From contig NZ_CP106735.1 of assembly GCF_025639805.1 (NCBI RefSeq), positions 1,862,001 to 1,926,000 of the forward strand: a DNA stretch of 64,000 nt. The letters run 5' to 3'. Source of the DNA: Reichenbachiella carrageenanivorans (GTDB lineage: Bacteria; Bacteroidota; Bacteroidia; Cytophagales; Cyclobacteriaceae). Positions 35,919 through 44,722 of this stretch are shown here, one piece after another. The notes under the pieces were generated by a model. It worked only from the letters and a program-made list of their open reading frames with translations, was not told the DNA's origin and searched no databases. Position numbers and translations under genes: made by a program. The first letter of the stretch is position 1, and each line of letters begins with the position of its first letter.

Positions 35919-36818
35919 ATGAGTAGTATCGACAAAAAAGACCTGTACCACTGGTGCAGCATTCTATATAGTAACTTGGAAAATCACCCTGGTCTTAAAA
36001 CACCGTTTAAACTAACCGTCGATTCGGCTGAGATGGGAGAGCTGATGGCGAGAGACTTTGTAGAGGATATCAAGAACGCAGGATCCGAAGGTCGTGCTTT
36101 TAGGGCGATAGTCCCTTGTGGTCCTAAATGCTGGTATGAGCCGTTTACCAAAATCGTCAATGAAGAGGCTGTATCTCTCAAGCACGTGACTGTTTTTCAT
36201 ATGGATGAGTGTTTAGACTGGGAAGGGAACCTGCTGGCCAAAAATGACCCCTACAATTTCAGAACCTTCATGGAAGAGCATTTTTATGGAGGAATCAAAG
36301 AAGAATTGAGCGTGCCTATAGCACAGCGAATTTTCCCTGAACCCAGCCTGATAGAAGAGATTAAAACCAAAATAGCAGAAGCCCCAATAGATGTTACCTT
36401 GGGCGGGTGGGGCCAAGATGGACACATCGCTTATAACCAAACCAGACGGCATCCATTTAGTCACATTAGTATTGAAGAATTGCGCAATTCTGAGTTGCGT
36501 ATTCAAGACAATAATCTCGATACCATCATCACGTTGGGGCAGCGGTCCTTTGGGGCTGCCTATCAGTTTGTGCCACCCATGTCTATTACATTGGGAATCA
36601 AAGAATGCCTATCAGCTAAGAAGGTAAGGTTATATAGTGACACAGGAAGTTGGAAGCAAACCGCACTACGCGTAGGGTTGTTTTCGGATGTTACTACCGA
36701 ATACCCGTTGACGCTATTGCAAGATCACCCAGACGCGATGTTGATCGCAACGGTAGATACGGCATCACATCCGATTTCCGAAAACCCAGCTTGGGAATTC
36801 AACGGGGTTAATGTATGA
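35919..36818 (+). CDS. NagB/AgaI-like amino-sugar-6-phosphate deaminase/isomerase
   Basis: Cytosolic, no signal peptide. The glucosamine-6-phosphate deaminase family is visible by FHMDECLDWEG (catalytic Asp of the MDE motif, about residue 90), GGWGQDGHIAYNQ (the GGxGxDGHIAFN ring, about 160) and LLQDHPDAMLIAT (equivalent of the QLHP segment). NagB converts glucosamine-6-P to fructose-6-P plus ammonia. The AgaI branch does the same on galactosamine-6-P, giving tagatose-6-P. Which sugar is used here is unknown. The Glu-Pro-Ala after HIAFN is changed (QTRRHP), so it is a divergent member with possibly different specificity. At 299 residues it is longer than NagB (266). It overlaps the kinase gene by four bases. 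Confidence 0.82.
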   Translation: MSSIDKKDLYHWCSILYSNLENHPGLKTPFKLTVDSAEMGELMARDFVEDIKNAGSEGRAFRAIVPCGPKCWYEPFTKIVNEEAVSLKHVTVFHMDECLDWEGNLLAKNDPYNFRTFMEEHFYGGIKEELSVPIAQRIFPEPSLIEEIKTKIAEAPIDVTLGGWGQDGHIAYNQTRRHPFSHISIEELRNSELRIQDNNLDTIITLGQRSFGAAYQFVPPMSITLGIKECLSAKKVRLYSDTGSWKQTALRVGLFSDVTTEYPLTLLQDHPDAMLIATVDTASHPISENPAWEFNGVNV

Positions 36819-37897
36819 GCACACTGCAAGTCAATCATGAATTGGCCTACAACTATATAGTGGGCATCGGAGGTATAGGCAGTGGTATGCTATTTTCTTT
36901 GCAAGGATCGCACAATTTGGGGCGTAATGAAAGTCGATTGGCAACATTAGAGCCTTCTAAGGATTTTTGTAAACAGCACATTATCATGCATTACTTAGCT
37001 GTTTTGCTTGGAGCTCAACCCCATGGTCGCTTCCAAAGCTTCCCCATTGGTAAAGTAGGGCAAGATGATGTAGGAAAAGAATTGTATACCATGATGCGTC
37101 AGGTAGGGATGTCTGTAGAAGGTATAGCTAAAAGTACTGAAAAAAGGACTTTGTTTAGTGTATGCTATCAATACTCAAATTTTGAGGGGGGTAATATAAC
37201 TACAGATAATAGTGCCAGTAGTGAGGTGATCCCTGCAGATATTGAACGCTTTTTTTATGATAAAGATGGCTTGATAAATAAACGAGGCATGACACTCGCA
37301 GCGCCAGAAGTAGGGATCGATGCAAGGTTAGCTTTACTTACCAAAGGACGTGAGATGGGATTGTTCAATGTGGCTGCAGTTTTATCCTCCGAAGTGTTGG
37401 AATTTGAAAAAAGTGGAGGGTTTGAGATGGTGGATTTGTTGGCGGTTAATATTGATGAAGCCCAGCACATTGCACAAAAAATGGAGGGGAACAGGGAAAC
37501 CAAGGTGCTTGTAGATAGTTGTTTGAAACGTCTTCAATTAGCAAACCCAAACATCATCTTACTGGTGACAGACGGTGGTCATGGGAGCTATGTCTGCCAG
37601 AGAGATCGTCAGGAGTTTGTGCCTGCCATAGAGACAGAAGTGGTTTCAACTGCAGGAGCGGGAGATGCTTTCTTGTCCGGGACATTGACAGGCATTTGTA
37701 GTGGATTGCCCTTGTTTCGTCAAAACGATAACGTAGGGTTGCATACAGCGGTAGAATTAGGGACGCTTGTAGCCTCTATGTCTGTCACGTCAGCAGATAC
37801 GATCCACTTGGGGTTAGATGCTGATTCACTCAGGGCTTATGCCCAGTCCAAAGAAATAAAAATTGAATTTTTCCAATCAAAATCTATAAACAGATGA
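36815..37897 (+). CDS. PfkB-family sugar kinase
   Basis: PfkB (ribokinase-like) enzymes phosphorylate sugars or sugar phosphates with ATP. The catalytic end is AGAGDAFLSGTLTG (anion hole and catalytic Asp, about residue 285), preceded by LLVTDGGHGSYV. The N-terminal GIGGIGSGMLF and FQSFPIGKVGQDDVGKEL (substrate lid region) fit the family. With a NagB-like deaminase in front, 1-phosphorylation of tagatose-6-P or fructose-6-P would fit the Aga-type route, as would phosphorylation of a free amino sugar. The choice is inference. It overlaps both neighbours by four bases (ATGA), showing tight coupling. Confidence 0.88.
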   Translation: MSTLQVNHELAYNYIVGIGGIGSGMLFSLQGSHNLGRNESRLATLEPSKDFCKQHIIMHYLAVLLGAQPHGRFQSFPIGKVGQDDVGKELYTMMRQVGMSVEGIAKSTEKRTLFSVCYQYSNFEGGNITTDNSASSEVIPADIERFFYDKDGLINKRGMTLAAPEVGIDARLALLTKGREMGLFNVAAVLSSEVLEFEKSGGFEMVDLLAVNIDEAQHIAQKMEGNRETKVLVDSCLKRLQLANPNIILLVTDGGHGSYVCQRDRQEFVPAIETEVVSTAGAGDAFLSGTLTGICSGLPLFRQNDNVGLHTAVELGTLVASMSVTSADTIHLGLDADSLRAYAQSKEIKIEFFQSKSINR

Positions 37898-38205
37898 GTT
37901 ATAAGCTAAGATTCATTCAGCGTTTTCAATTGGACAAAACAGCCGAATTTATGGCAATAGAAAAACAATTTGCAGCTTTCGAAACACAGTACCCAGATTT
38001 TCCAAAAGGAAGACGGTATGTGCCACATGTCGGAAGCCTCCCTGTCAATACTTTGATATGGGAATGTGATTTTGATACCCTAGACGAGTTGCATTGCGCA
38101 CATGATTTCTTGATGAAAGATGACCGGCATGAAGATTTGTTTCAAGTGCAGTCGGTTTATCTCTTAGAAGCTTATACAGAAATATACCGTCCATACGATA
38201 GCTAA
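37894..38205 (+). CDS. Small alpha/beta protein of unknown function (103 aa)
   Basis: No signal peptide. The pattern of two strand-helix-strand units (KLRFIQRFQLDKTAEFMAIE and NTLIWECDFDTLDELHCAHD) resembles dimeric alpha/beta-barrel proteins of the NIPSNAP/stress-response type. Its start is fused by ATGA to the PfkB kinase stop codon. I do not recognise the family. Its place in the sugar cassette suggests an enzyme such as a small epimerase/mutarotase-like protein or a regulator, but nothing catalytic can be pointed out. Confidence 0.65.
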   Translation: MSYKLRFIQRFQLDKTAEFMAIEKQFAAFETQYPDFPKGRRYVPHVGSLPVNTLIWECDFDTLDELHCAHDFLMKDDRHEDLFQVQSVYLLEAYTEIYRPYDS

Positions 38206-38217
38206 AACAGGACTCAC

Positions 38218-39048
38218 ATGAAAATATCACATATAAAAGAGGTCATTCCCGAAACCAACATTATGATATTGTCGCCACATTATGACGACGTATTGTTTAT
38301 GCTAGGAGGATATATTGAGGCCTTGAAGTCAGCGAATTTGCTATCAACCAAGCAATTTGATATCAAGTTGATTTTTGCGCAAAGCAATTATCAAGCACGA
38401 ACAGGTGAAGGCAATTTTGATGTCAGCACAAGTAGAATCAAGTTCGCCACAGGCAACCGTTTGATCGAAGACATCCAATGTAATAATGAACTTCTCGGTT
38501 CCCATAATTATAAATATGAGTTGCTCAACGAATTGGAATGTTTTGCCAGAGGAAAGGCATTTGCCAACAGTGAAATGGAGTTTCCACACGGTATGTTTCC
38601 AGACTTTGACGAAAATGATCATGTTATATATGAACGGATGAAGGATAGGATTAGAAGTTATGCCGCACAGTCAGATACAGCCATCGTTTTTCCTATGGCA
38701 ATCAAAGAACACATTGACCACTTTATTATAAGAGAAGCGGGATTGTTTGTGGCCAAGGAACTTGGAGTTAATGCTCATGCCACTTTTTATTTTCAGGAGG
38801 ACAAACCATATGGAGGGATTGCCACAGCAGAAGAACTTGCACGAATGGATTGCTTTGTGACAGAAAATAACTTGCATAGTTGCTGGTTTGAATATGAACC
38901 AGCAGAAATGATCGAAATGGCATTCAAGCATTATATCAGTCAAGTCGAGGATGTTTATAAAAAAGGCATCAACGATCGCGCTGCTTATTGGCAAGACCAA
39001 TTGCTAACCTCAAGGGGGGTGGATAGAATTTGTAAATACCAAGCTTAA
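38218..39048 (+). CDS. PIG-L family deacetylase (LmbE-like), cytosolic
   Basis: PIG-L/LmbE enzymes are zinc-dependent N-deacetylases acting on GlcNAc-type groups. The zinc motif appears as [13 protein letters not shown] (about residue 18-30; the usual HPDDE is HYDDV here) and the distal His as [12 protein letters not shown] (about residue 160). No signal peptide, so it acts in the cytosol. In the cassette it could take the place of NagA/AgaA, removing acetate before the NagB-like deaminase. The change of the usual Glu to Val after DD is notable, because that Glu is near the metal in family members, and the activity should not be assumed. It lies 12 bases after the 103-aa gene. Confidence 0.75.
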   Translation: MKISHIKEVIPETNIMILSPHYDDVLFMLGGYIEALKSANLLSTKQFDIKLIFAQSNYQARTGEGNFDVSTSRIKFATGNRLIEDIQCNNELLGSHNYKYELLNELECFARGKAFANSEMEFPHGMFPDFDENDHVIYERMKDRIRSYAAQSDTAIVFPMAIKEHIDHFIIREAGLFVAKELGVNAHATFYFQEDKPYGGIATAEELARMDCFVTENNLHSCWFEYEPAEMIEMAFKHYISQVEDVYKKGINDRAAYWQDQLLTSRGVDRICKYQA

Positions 39049-39053
39049 GCAAG

Positions 39054-39737
39054 ATGTTAGAAGAATTGAAAGAAAAAGTGTGTCAAGCCAATTTGGATTT
39101 GGTAAAACACGGTTTGGTGTTGTTTACTTGGGGCAATGCCAGTGCGATAGATCGCAATCAGAGACTTGTCGTAATCAAACCCAGTGGTGTCAGTTATAGC
39201 CAAATGAAATCAGCAGAAATGGTGGTGGTAAACTTGGCTGGTGAGGTGATCGAAGGGCGGTATAAGCCGTCCTCAGATACCGCTACTCATTTGGAATTGT
39301 ATAAAGCATGGCCAGAAATAGGCGGTGTTGTACATACCCACTCTACTTATGCTACGGCATGGGCGCAGACAGGGTACGATATCCCAATAGTCGGCACAAC
39401 TCAAGCAGATTATTTTTATGGGGATATACCTTGTACAAGAGATATGTCTGTGGATGAAATTGACCGAGCCTATGAGTTGGAGACAGGAAAAGTTATAATT
39501 GAGAGGTTTGAGAATCTTAACCCCACAGAAATGCCAGGAGTGGTTGTAAAAAATCATGGGCCATTTACTTGGGGTCGATCTATCGAAGAAGCCGTGCATA
39601 ATAGCGCGGTGATGGAGGAAATAGCCAAAATGACTTATATCTCTTCTCAGATCAATTCAAAGATGACAATGAATACACATCTTACAGAGAAGCATTATAA
39701 GAGAAAACATGGCAAAAATGCGTATTACGGTCAGTGA
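39054..39737 (+). CDS. araD: L-ribulose-5-phosphate 4-epimerase-like (AraD/class II aldolase superfamily)
   Basis: The whole sequence follows AraD. It has [17 protein letters not shown] and the substrate motif [10 protein letters not shown], and zinc ligands are in [44 protein letters not shown] and the C-terminal [10 protein letters not shown] follow. At 227 residues it is the standard size, cytosolic. AraD swaps the C4 configuration of L-ribulose-5-P through aldolase-type chemistry. No other arabinose gene is nearby. Placed after a NagB-like deaminase and a PfkB kinase, it may instead act on tagatose/fructose phosphates, which differ only at C4, or as an aldolase. That is inference. It is separated by 5 bases from the deacetylase. 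Confidence 0.88.
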   Translation: MLEELKEKVCQANLDLVKHGLVLFTWGNASAIDRNQRLVVIKPSGVSYSQMKSAEMVVVNLAGEVIEGRYKPSSDTATHLELYKAWPEIGGVVHTHSTYATAWAQTGYDIPIVGTTQADYFYGDIPCTRDMSVDEIDRAYELETGKVIIERFENLNPTEMPGVVVKNHGPFTWGRSIEEAVHNSAVMEEIAKMTYISSQINSKMTMNTHLTEKHYKRKHGKNAYYGQ

Positions 39738-40824
39738 TCTTTTGGTGGCTGTGTGGGGAGGCCTGCTAGGTGTAGCATGTGCTCCGCAGAAGTATGTGCA
39801 GCATTACGAATTTACAACCATAGTAGGAGCTAAAGGCGGCTATATCGATGGAAGCCTATCCGAGGCTAGGATGCGTAGCCCAGAAGGCATTGCTGTGGAT
39901 CAATATGGCTCGCTATATGTGACAGAATATAGAAATAATATGGTTAGAAAAATCACTAACGATGGCCAAGTGCTCACCTTGGCAGGCAAATATGATCATG
40001 TAGGGGCTGTAGACGGTAAGGGAGAGGAGGCATTATTCAACAGGCCACATGGGTTGGCAGTTGCGCGAGATGGAACGGTGTACGTGTGTGATATGCACAA
40101 TCATGCCATTCGCAAGATTAGAACAGACGGTATCGTCAGTACTTATGCAGGGCAGATGGGGCAATCGGGCGATGCAGATGGTTATCGGTTAAGCGCTCGT
40201 TTTTTGAAGCCAGAGGCCATTGTTATTGACAGTGAGGACAATATTTATATAGCTGATACTTATAATTTCACAATTCGAAAAATAGCAACAGATGGTCAGG
40301 TGACTACTATTGCAGGAAAGGCAGGCGAGGCAGGTAGTTCAGATGGACCTGGTCAGGAAGCACGATTCAATATGCCCATGGGATTAGCTATTGATGGTAT
40401 AGGAAGTCTATATGTGGCAGATGCTAACTATGATGGGGAAGAACCTGGCAATTGCACGATTCGGAAAATATCAGTTGGCGGAGCAGTGACGACCATCGCA
40501 GGTCGAATAAGAAAAGCAGGCCACCTAGATGGCAATGGCTTACAAGCAGAATTCAATCGGCCTGTAGGCATTGCTGTGACCAAAGAGGGTGTGGTCTTTA
40601 TCGCAGATACAGAAGCAGATTTGATTCGAAAAATAGATCAAAATGGACAAGTTTCTACCATCGGAGGAAGCTATTTGGTCGAAGGGTTTCAAAACGGGAT
40701 CGGGAGTGAGGCAAGGTTTAAAGACCCCCAATCAATCACTGTAGACGACCAAGGAAATTTATTCATTGCAGACACTTTCAACCATCGAATTAGGCATGGT
40801 AAGCCAGTTTTTGGAACAAAATAG
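39709..40824 (+). CDS. NHL-repeat beta-propeller lipoprotein
   Basis: At least five NHL repeats are visible, each with the pattern ...F..P.G.AVD..G.LYV.D..N..IRKI..DG.V.T.AG. Such propellers are binding or, in lyase families, catalytic scaffolds. The lipobox GVAC near residue 24 predicts outer-membrane anchoring. The start at 39709 overlaps the AraD gene by 29 bases; a second ATG at 39718 would overlap by 20. It is the last gene of the run before the 30-bp palindrome. The role may be glycan binding, or a divergent enzyme. I see no catalytic motif that would decide. Confidence 0.85.
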   Translation: MAKMRITVSDLLVAVWGGLLGVACAPQKYVQHYEFTTIVGAKGGYIDGSLSEARMRSPEGIAVDQYGSLYVTEYRNNMVRKITNDGQVLTLAGKYDHVGAVDGKGEEALFNRPHGLAVARDGTVYVCDMHNHAIRKIRTDGIVSTYAGQMGQSGDADGYRLSARFLKPEAIVIDSEDNIYIADTYNFTIRKIATDGQVTTIAGKAGEAGSSDGPGQEARFNMPMGLAIDGIGSLYVADANYDGEEPGNCTIRKISVGGAVTTIAGRIRKAGHLDGNGLQAEFNRPVGIAVTKEGVVFIADTEADLIRKIDQNGQVSTIGGSYLVEGFQNGIGSEARFKDPQSITVDDQGNLFIADTFNHRIRHGKPVFGTK

Positions 40825-40917
40825 ACCCATGTACGAACAATAATTTTTTTGAGTCTCTGGACAATTGAAAAGACCAGTTCGAACAATTTTATAATCGTCC
40901 TACAGCCATATTAAATC

Positions 40918-40925
40918 TAGCTTTG
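40918..40925 (+). promoter_or_regulatory. -7 element upstream of the second enzyme block
   Basis: TAGCTTTG fits the TAnnTTTG consensus and lies 73 bases before the GH27 start at 40998. A TTG -33 box at the right distance is not seen, so an activator may be needed. A transcript from here would include the palindrome at 40946-40975. Confidence 0.45.
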
Positions 40926-40945
40926 AAAAATATTGGTTTCAGTGA

Positions 40946-40983
40946 ATCGGATGATCAATTAATTGATCATCCGATATTTTTTG
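40946..40983. terminator. Perfect 30-bp palindrome with T run
   Basis: ATCGGATGATCAATT (40946-40960) is followed without a gap by its exact complement (40961-40975), then ATTTTTTT. It should terminate the run ending with the NHL gene. A promoter-like element lies just before it and the next start codon just 22 bases after, so it may also act in the leader of GH27. Confidence 0.75.
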
Positions 40984-40997
40984 ATAAAACATAAAGG

Positions 40998-42218
40998 ATG
41001 GATAATTATATTTTTCGTGTACAAATGTTAATGCTGTTTTGTTTCATTTCTGTTTGTGCTATTGCACAAAAAACAGCACAGACATTGGCACCAACTCCGC
41101 CAATGGGTTTTATCACTTGGAACCTTTTTGAAGGCAACATCAGTGAAGACATGGTCAAGAGCATTGCTGATGCTATGGTCGAAACAGGGATGAAAGACGC
41201 TGGATATGAATATGTCATCATAGATGATCTCTGGCAAGGAGATCGAGATGAAAATGGGGTACTTCATCCCGATTATTCAAAATTTCCTAATGGGATGAAA
41301 GCACTGGCCGACTATGTGCATAGTAAAGGGCTGAAATTTGGAATCTATACAGATATAGCACCTTTGACCTGTGCAGGAGAAGAAGGGAGCTATGGCTATG
41401 AGGCTATCGATGCACAGACCTTTGCCGAATGGGGAGTAGATTATATCAAGTGCGATTATTGCTATGCCCCCAAGGATATATTTACAGCAGTAGAACGCTA
41501 CGGAAAATTCATTAAGGAAGTACGTAAGCAAGACAAAAAAATGGTATTTGCCTTGTGCGAATGGGGTAAACGCTCGCCTTGGCTTTGGGGAGAGTCCATT
41601 GATGCGCAGCTCTGGAGGACGACATGGGATTTGAGAGATACTTGGGAGCACGGCAGCTATGGCGTACGCAACAATGGCATTATGGAATGTCTCGATATTC
41701 AGGCACATCTGCATGAGTATGCCAAGCCCGGGCATTGGAACGATATGGATATGCTCGTCGTCGGTCTATATGGGAAAGGGAAAGCAACCTCTGCAAACGG
41801 TGCTATTGGATGTACAGATACCGAATATGAGGCTCATATGGGATTGTGGTCGCTCTTAGCGTCAACGCTCTTTGTGACTTGTGATATCCGTGAGATGAAT
41901 GCGGAGACCCAACGTATTTTGATGAATAAAGAGATCATTGCAGTCAATCAAGATCCATTAGGAAGACAGGCTAAAAGAATATTCAAATCGGGTGTTCAAG
42001 AGTTTTGGGCTAAGCCACTGAAGGATGGTGGGTATGCTATCGGGTTTCTCAACAGAGACGATCACGATACTTTGGAAATGACCTTGGACCTGAGCAAACT
42101 AAAGCTCAGCCAAGTCAAAGCACGTGATTTGTGGACACATACTGATTTGGGTATGTATCAGGGTGAAATATCACTGTCCGTAAAACCACATGAATGTAGG
42201 GTCATTAGGATCAAATGA
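40998..42218 (+). CDS. GH27 alpha-galactosidase-type enzyme
   Basis: This is standard GH27 architecture after a signal peptide (to about residue 23). It has PPMGFITWNLFEGNI, the intact Asp-Asp pair in IIDDLWQGDRDENG, GIYTDIAPLTCAGEEGS, nucleophile Asp in VDYIKCDYCYA, and acid/base Asp in HWNDMDMLVVG. The recognition loop reads LCEWGKRSPW. The Glu in CEW is the residue that in characterised alpha-galactosidases favours galactose over GalNAc, so alpha-galactose (or L-arabinopyranose in the beta configuration) is the likely target. A C-terminal beta-sandwich of about 80 residues closes the protein. It is closely similar to the GH27 at 49257, the same length (406), so a recent duplication is likely. 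Confidence 0.93.
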   Translation: MDNYIFRVQMLMLFCFISVCAIAQKTAQTLAPTPPMGFITWNLFEGNISEDMVKSIADAMVETGMKDAGYEYVIIDDLWQGDRDENGVLHPDYSKFPNGMKALADYVHSKGLKFGIYTDIAPLTCAGEEGSYGYEAIDAQTFAEWGVDYIKCDYCYAPKDIFTAVERYGKFIKEVRKQDKKMVFALCEWGKRSPWLWGESIDAQLWRTTWDLRDTWEHGSYGVRNNGIMECLDIQAHLHEYAKPGHWNDMDMLVVGLYGKGKATSANGAIGCTDTEYEAHMGLWSLLASTLFVTCDIREMNAETQRILMNKEIIAVNQDPLGRQAKRIFKSGVQEFWAKPLKDGGYAIGFLNRDDHDTLEMTLDLSKLKLSQVKARDLWTHTDLGMYQGEISLSVKPHECRVIRIK

Positions 42219-42400
42219 TATGAAAAAGGTCTACAGCGAGCGATACCACTTACTTTTAATATGGACTATTTATTCACATGTAGGTGATAAGGTGACCTGC
42301 TTTGATACGACTCATATGATAGATGGACAGAGCCAAGTAAGGATAGGCATGGATGAATTTTCATAGGATAAGTTTAAAACGAGATAAAAAAGAAAACATA

Positions 42401-43813
42401 ATGATGAACAAGCAAATACTTAGCATATTTTGGGCAGTGAGTTGCCTGTTTTTTGTATCAGAAAAAGTGAATGCTCAGGAGCATAAAAAGTATAATTTCT
42501 TATTTATAGCTGTAGATGATCTGAATGATTGGACGGGATTTGCAGGTGGCCATCCCCAGACCCAAACTCCCAATATGGATCTATTAGCCGCATCAGGGGT
42601 GGTTTTTGATAAGGCGTATTGTGCCGCTGCGGTCTGTAACCCTTCTCGTTCAGCTTTGATGACTGGTATTCGCCCATCATCTTCAGGTGTATATGGTAAT
42701 CAGAACTATTTTAGAGATTCAGAGGTGCTAAAGGAGATATTGACTATTCCTGAATATTTGACCCAACATGGGTATAAAACGATGGCCAAAGGTAAAATTT
42801 TTCATAGTCCCAATGGACCCTGGGCGAATTCAGAAGTTTGGGGTGAGTATGAGAAAATAAGTGGCTATTTTGGGGAAACGGTAAAAAAAGATGGGTTTAT
42901 GGCAAATGGGATTCCCAATGGAGTGATTGATCAAAACCTCGAATGGGGCCCAACAGATGCAAAACTGGAAGAAACTAGCGATTATCAAAATACACAATGG
43001 GCAGCTTCTCAGTTGCAAAAGGAACACGACAAACCATTCTTCTTGGCTTGCGGTTTGACAAGACCCCATTTGAAATGGGAAGTTCCCAAAGCTTTCTTTG
43101 ATAAATTTCCCGAAGAGGAGATGATCGTACCTGATATTCTAGAGTCTGATCTAGACGATATTCCGTCTGGAGCCCATGCGAAGACTAAAAATTATACAGG
43201 GATTAAAAAATACAACAAGCAAAGATCTGCTGTTCAGGCTTATTTGGCCAACATTAATTATGCAGATACCTGTATTGGTGTGGTGTTGGACGCACTAGCT
43301 AAAAGTAAATATGCCGAGAATACTGTAGTTATCTTATGGGGAGACCATGGTTGGCACTTAGGAGAAAAACTACACTACAAGAAGGCCACATTGTGGGAAG
43401 AAGCCACTAGAGTACCTTTGATTATTAAAGTACCTGGAATGACGCCTGTAGGAGCCAGTTGCCCACGCACCGTCAATTTAATGGATCTATACCCTACAAT
43501 TGTAGCGCTGGCAGATATACCCAAAAATGAAAGCAATGAAGGGAACGACATCACTCCATTGCTTATGAATCCAATGGCTGATTGGCAATATCCTTCGCTC
43601 ACCACTCAAGGCGAAAACAGACATTCGGTTAGAGATGAGAGGTACCGGTATACGCGGTACGATGATGGATCAGAAGAATTGTATGACCATTCGGTCGATT
43701 CACTTGAATGGATCAACTTAGCCGATCATCCAAAATATGCTCAAATCAAAACTAGATTGGAGAAAGCTATGCCGACCGAAAACGTGCCGGAAATTGTCAG
43801 GACAAAGAACTAG
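42401..43813 (+). CDS. S1-family sulfatase (iduronate-2-sulfatase-like)
   Basis: The layout resembles iduronate-2-sulfatase-type members. Metal ligands are in FIAVDDLNDWTG, the formylglycine Cys is in CNPSRSALMTGIRPSS, and WGDHGWHLGEKLHYKK carries the distal metal His and Lys. A signal peptide (MNKQILSIFWAVSCLFF...NAQ) supports a start at 42401 or 42404 rather than the upstream in-frame ATG at 42353. The earlier start would put 16 charged residues in front of the signal. It is exported without a lipobox. The substrate is not known; members of this branch act on several uronic acid or galactose sulfates. It is convergent with the CBM9-like gene at 43832. Confidence 0.9.
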   Translation: MMNKQILSIFWAVSCLFFVSEKVNAQEHKKYNFLFIAVDDLNDWTGFAGGHPQTQTPNMDLLAASGVVFDKAYCAAAVCNPSRSALMTGIRPSSSGVYGNQNYFRDSEVLKEILTIPEYLTQHGYKTMAKGKIFHSPNGPWANSEVWGEYEKISGYFGETVKKDGFMANGIPNGVIDQNLEWGPTDAKLEETSDYQNTQWAASQLQKEHDKPFFLACGLTRPHLKWEVPKAFFDKFPEEEMIVPDILESDLDDIPSGAHAKTKNYTGIKKYNKQRSAVQAYLANINYADTCIGVVLDALAKSKYAENTVVILWGDHGWHLGEKLHYKKATLWEEATRVPLIIKVPGMTPVGASCPRTVNLMDLYPTIVALADIPKNESNEGNDITPLLMNPMADWQYPSLTTQGENRHSVRDERYRYTRYDDGSEELYDHSVDSLEWINLADHPKYAQIKTRLEKAMPTENVPEIVRTKN

Positions 43814-43831
43814 GGGGCATATTATATCTTA

Positions 43832-44458
43832 TTATTCAAAAGTGATGTAGCCGAAAAATGCCGGCAAATGGAAATCTGGAGTTGCTACTGAGATGGGTTG
43901 CCAAGACAAGAAATGTGGTTTTTGAAGTTTATCACCACACTTATACAAATTCATATAGGCGTTTAACTGATTGAATGATTCGATCCGATCAAATGCAAAT
44001 GCTTCTAAAGGGATTACGATTTCTAATGACCATTTGCTATGAGTAGCTCCCAGGTCTATAGGAGATCTGCCAAGAGAAGGGAATGTGTTTATGGATTGAA
44101 GTATTTTGGGACTTATCATTTTTCGATCGCGTCGACCATTCCCATACCCACCAAGCACATTGCCGATACAATTAAATTCAAAGTTGTAATAGTATTTTCC
44201 ATCGAATGAGATGAAAAATTCAACACAGCTATCTTCCCAGACGGGTTCATTGATTTGGGAATAGAGCGCTTTGGTATATGACTCAGCTACGTCGTAGTTC
44301 AAATAAATAGATTGGCCACCATGATGGATGGTGAAATCCACTTTAGTATCCGTAGGATAATCCCAATTATTACAATTGATACTGCCTTGGAATTGATCTA
44401 TTTTCTCGAGAGAGTCGTTTTGCTGTTTGGCTACGGGGATAAGTGTTTTTTTCATCAT
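43832..44458 (-). CDS. CBM9-like carbohydrate-binding protein (208 aa, no signal peptide)
   Basis: This is a DOMON/CBM9-type beta-sandwich with the family pattern INEPVWEDSCVEFFISFDGKYYYNFEFNCIG, GATHSKWSLEIVIPLEAF and a LSWQPIS..TPDFHLPAFFGYITFE ending. These folds bind reducing-end sugars or act as modules in glycan enzymes. No signal peptide is visible and the start (MMKK, 44458 or 44455) looks real, so it may be cytosolic or exported in an unknown way. It is the only minus-strand gene between the HTCS at 8.9 kb and the esterase at 51.4 kb. Its 3' end faces the sulfatase with an 18-base gap. Confidence 0.75.
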   Translation of the reverse strand: MMKKTLIPVAKQQNDSLEKIDQFQGSINCNNWDYPTDTKVDFTIHHGGQSIYLNYDVAESYTKALYSQINEPVWEDSCVEFFISFDGKYYYNFEFNCIGNVLGGYGNGRRDRKMISPKILQSINTFPSLGRSPIDLGATHSKWSLEIVIPLEAFAFDRIESFNQLNAYMNLYKCGDKLQKPHFLSWQPISVATPDFHLPAFFGYITFE

Positions 44459-44722
44459 ATAATCATCAATTTTAAACTTAAAGGAAAAGAGCTCATGTGA
44501 ACAAGCAATTTGATCACTTTCATTAATTATAAATAGGCAAACTTGGTTTTGACCTTTTGCTTCATACTAGGAAAAAGCTAAACCCACACACAATAATGAA
44601 GAGTATATTCAAGTGATAAAATCAGTTCATGAACTAAAAGCATACCCAATGCGGAATAGAAATAGACATTCCAAGATCTAGTGAGCTCTATTTTTGAGTA
44701 AAGAACGAGTTACTATCATCGC
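44459..44722. promoter_or_regulatory. Divergent promoter region; -7-like TATTTTTG at 44689-44696
   Basis: This is the spacer between the CBM9-like gene (minus) and the GH27-CBM gene (plus). TATTTTTG at 44689-44696 matches the -7 consensus 27 bases before the plus-strand start, without an obvious TTG at -33. I see no coding frame here. Confidence 0.4.

Noticed and set aside
39054..39737. Idea of an arabinose catabolic operon because of the AraD-type gene
   Set aside because: No arabinose isomerase or ribulokinase is nearby, and the neighbours are amino-sugar enzymes.
42220..42366. 48-codon open frame right after the GH27 stop codon
   Set aside because: It has an ATG close to the GH27 stop, but the translation has no recognisable pattern, no signal or membrane segment, and it runs into the region of the sulfatase start.
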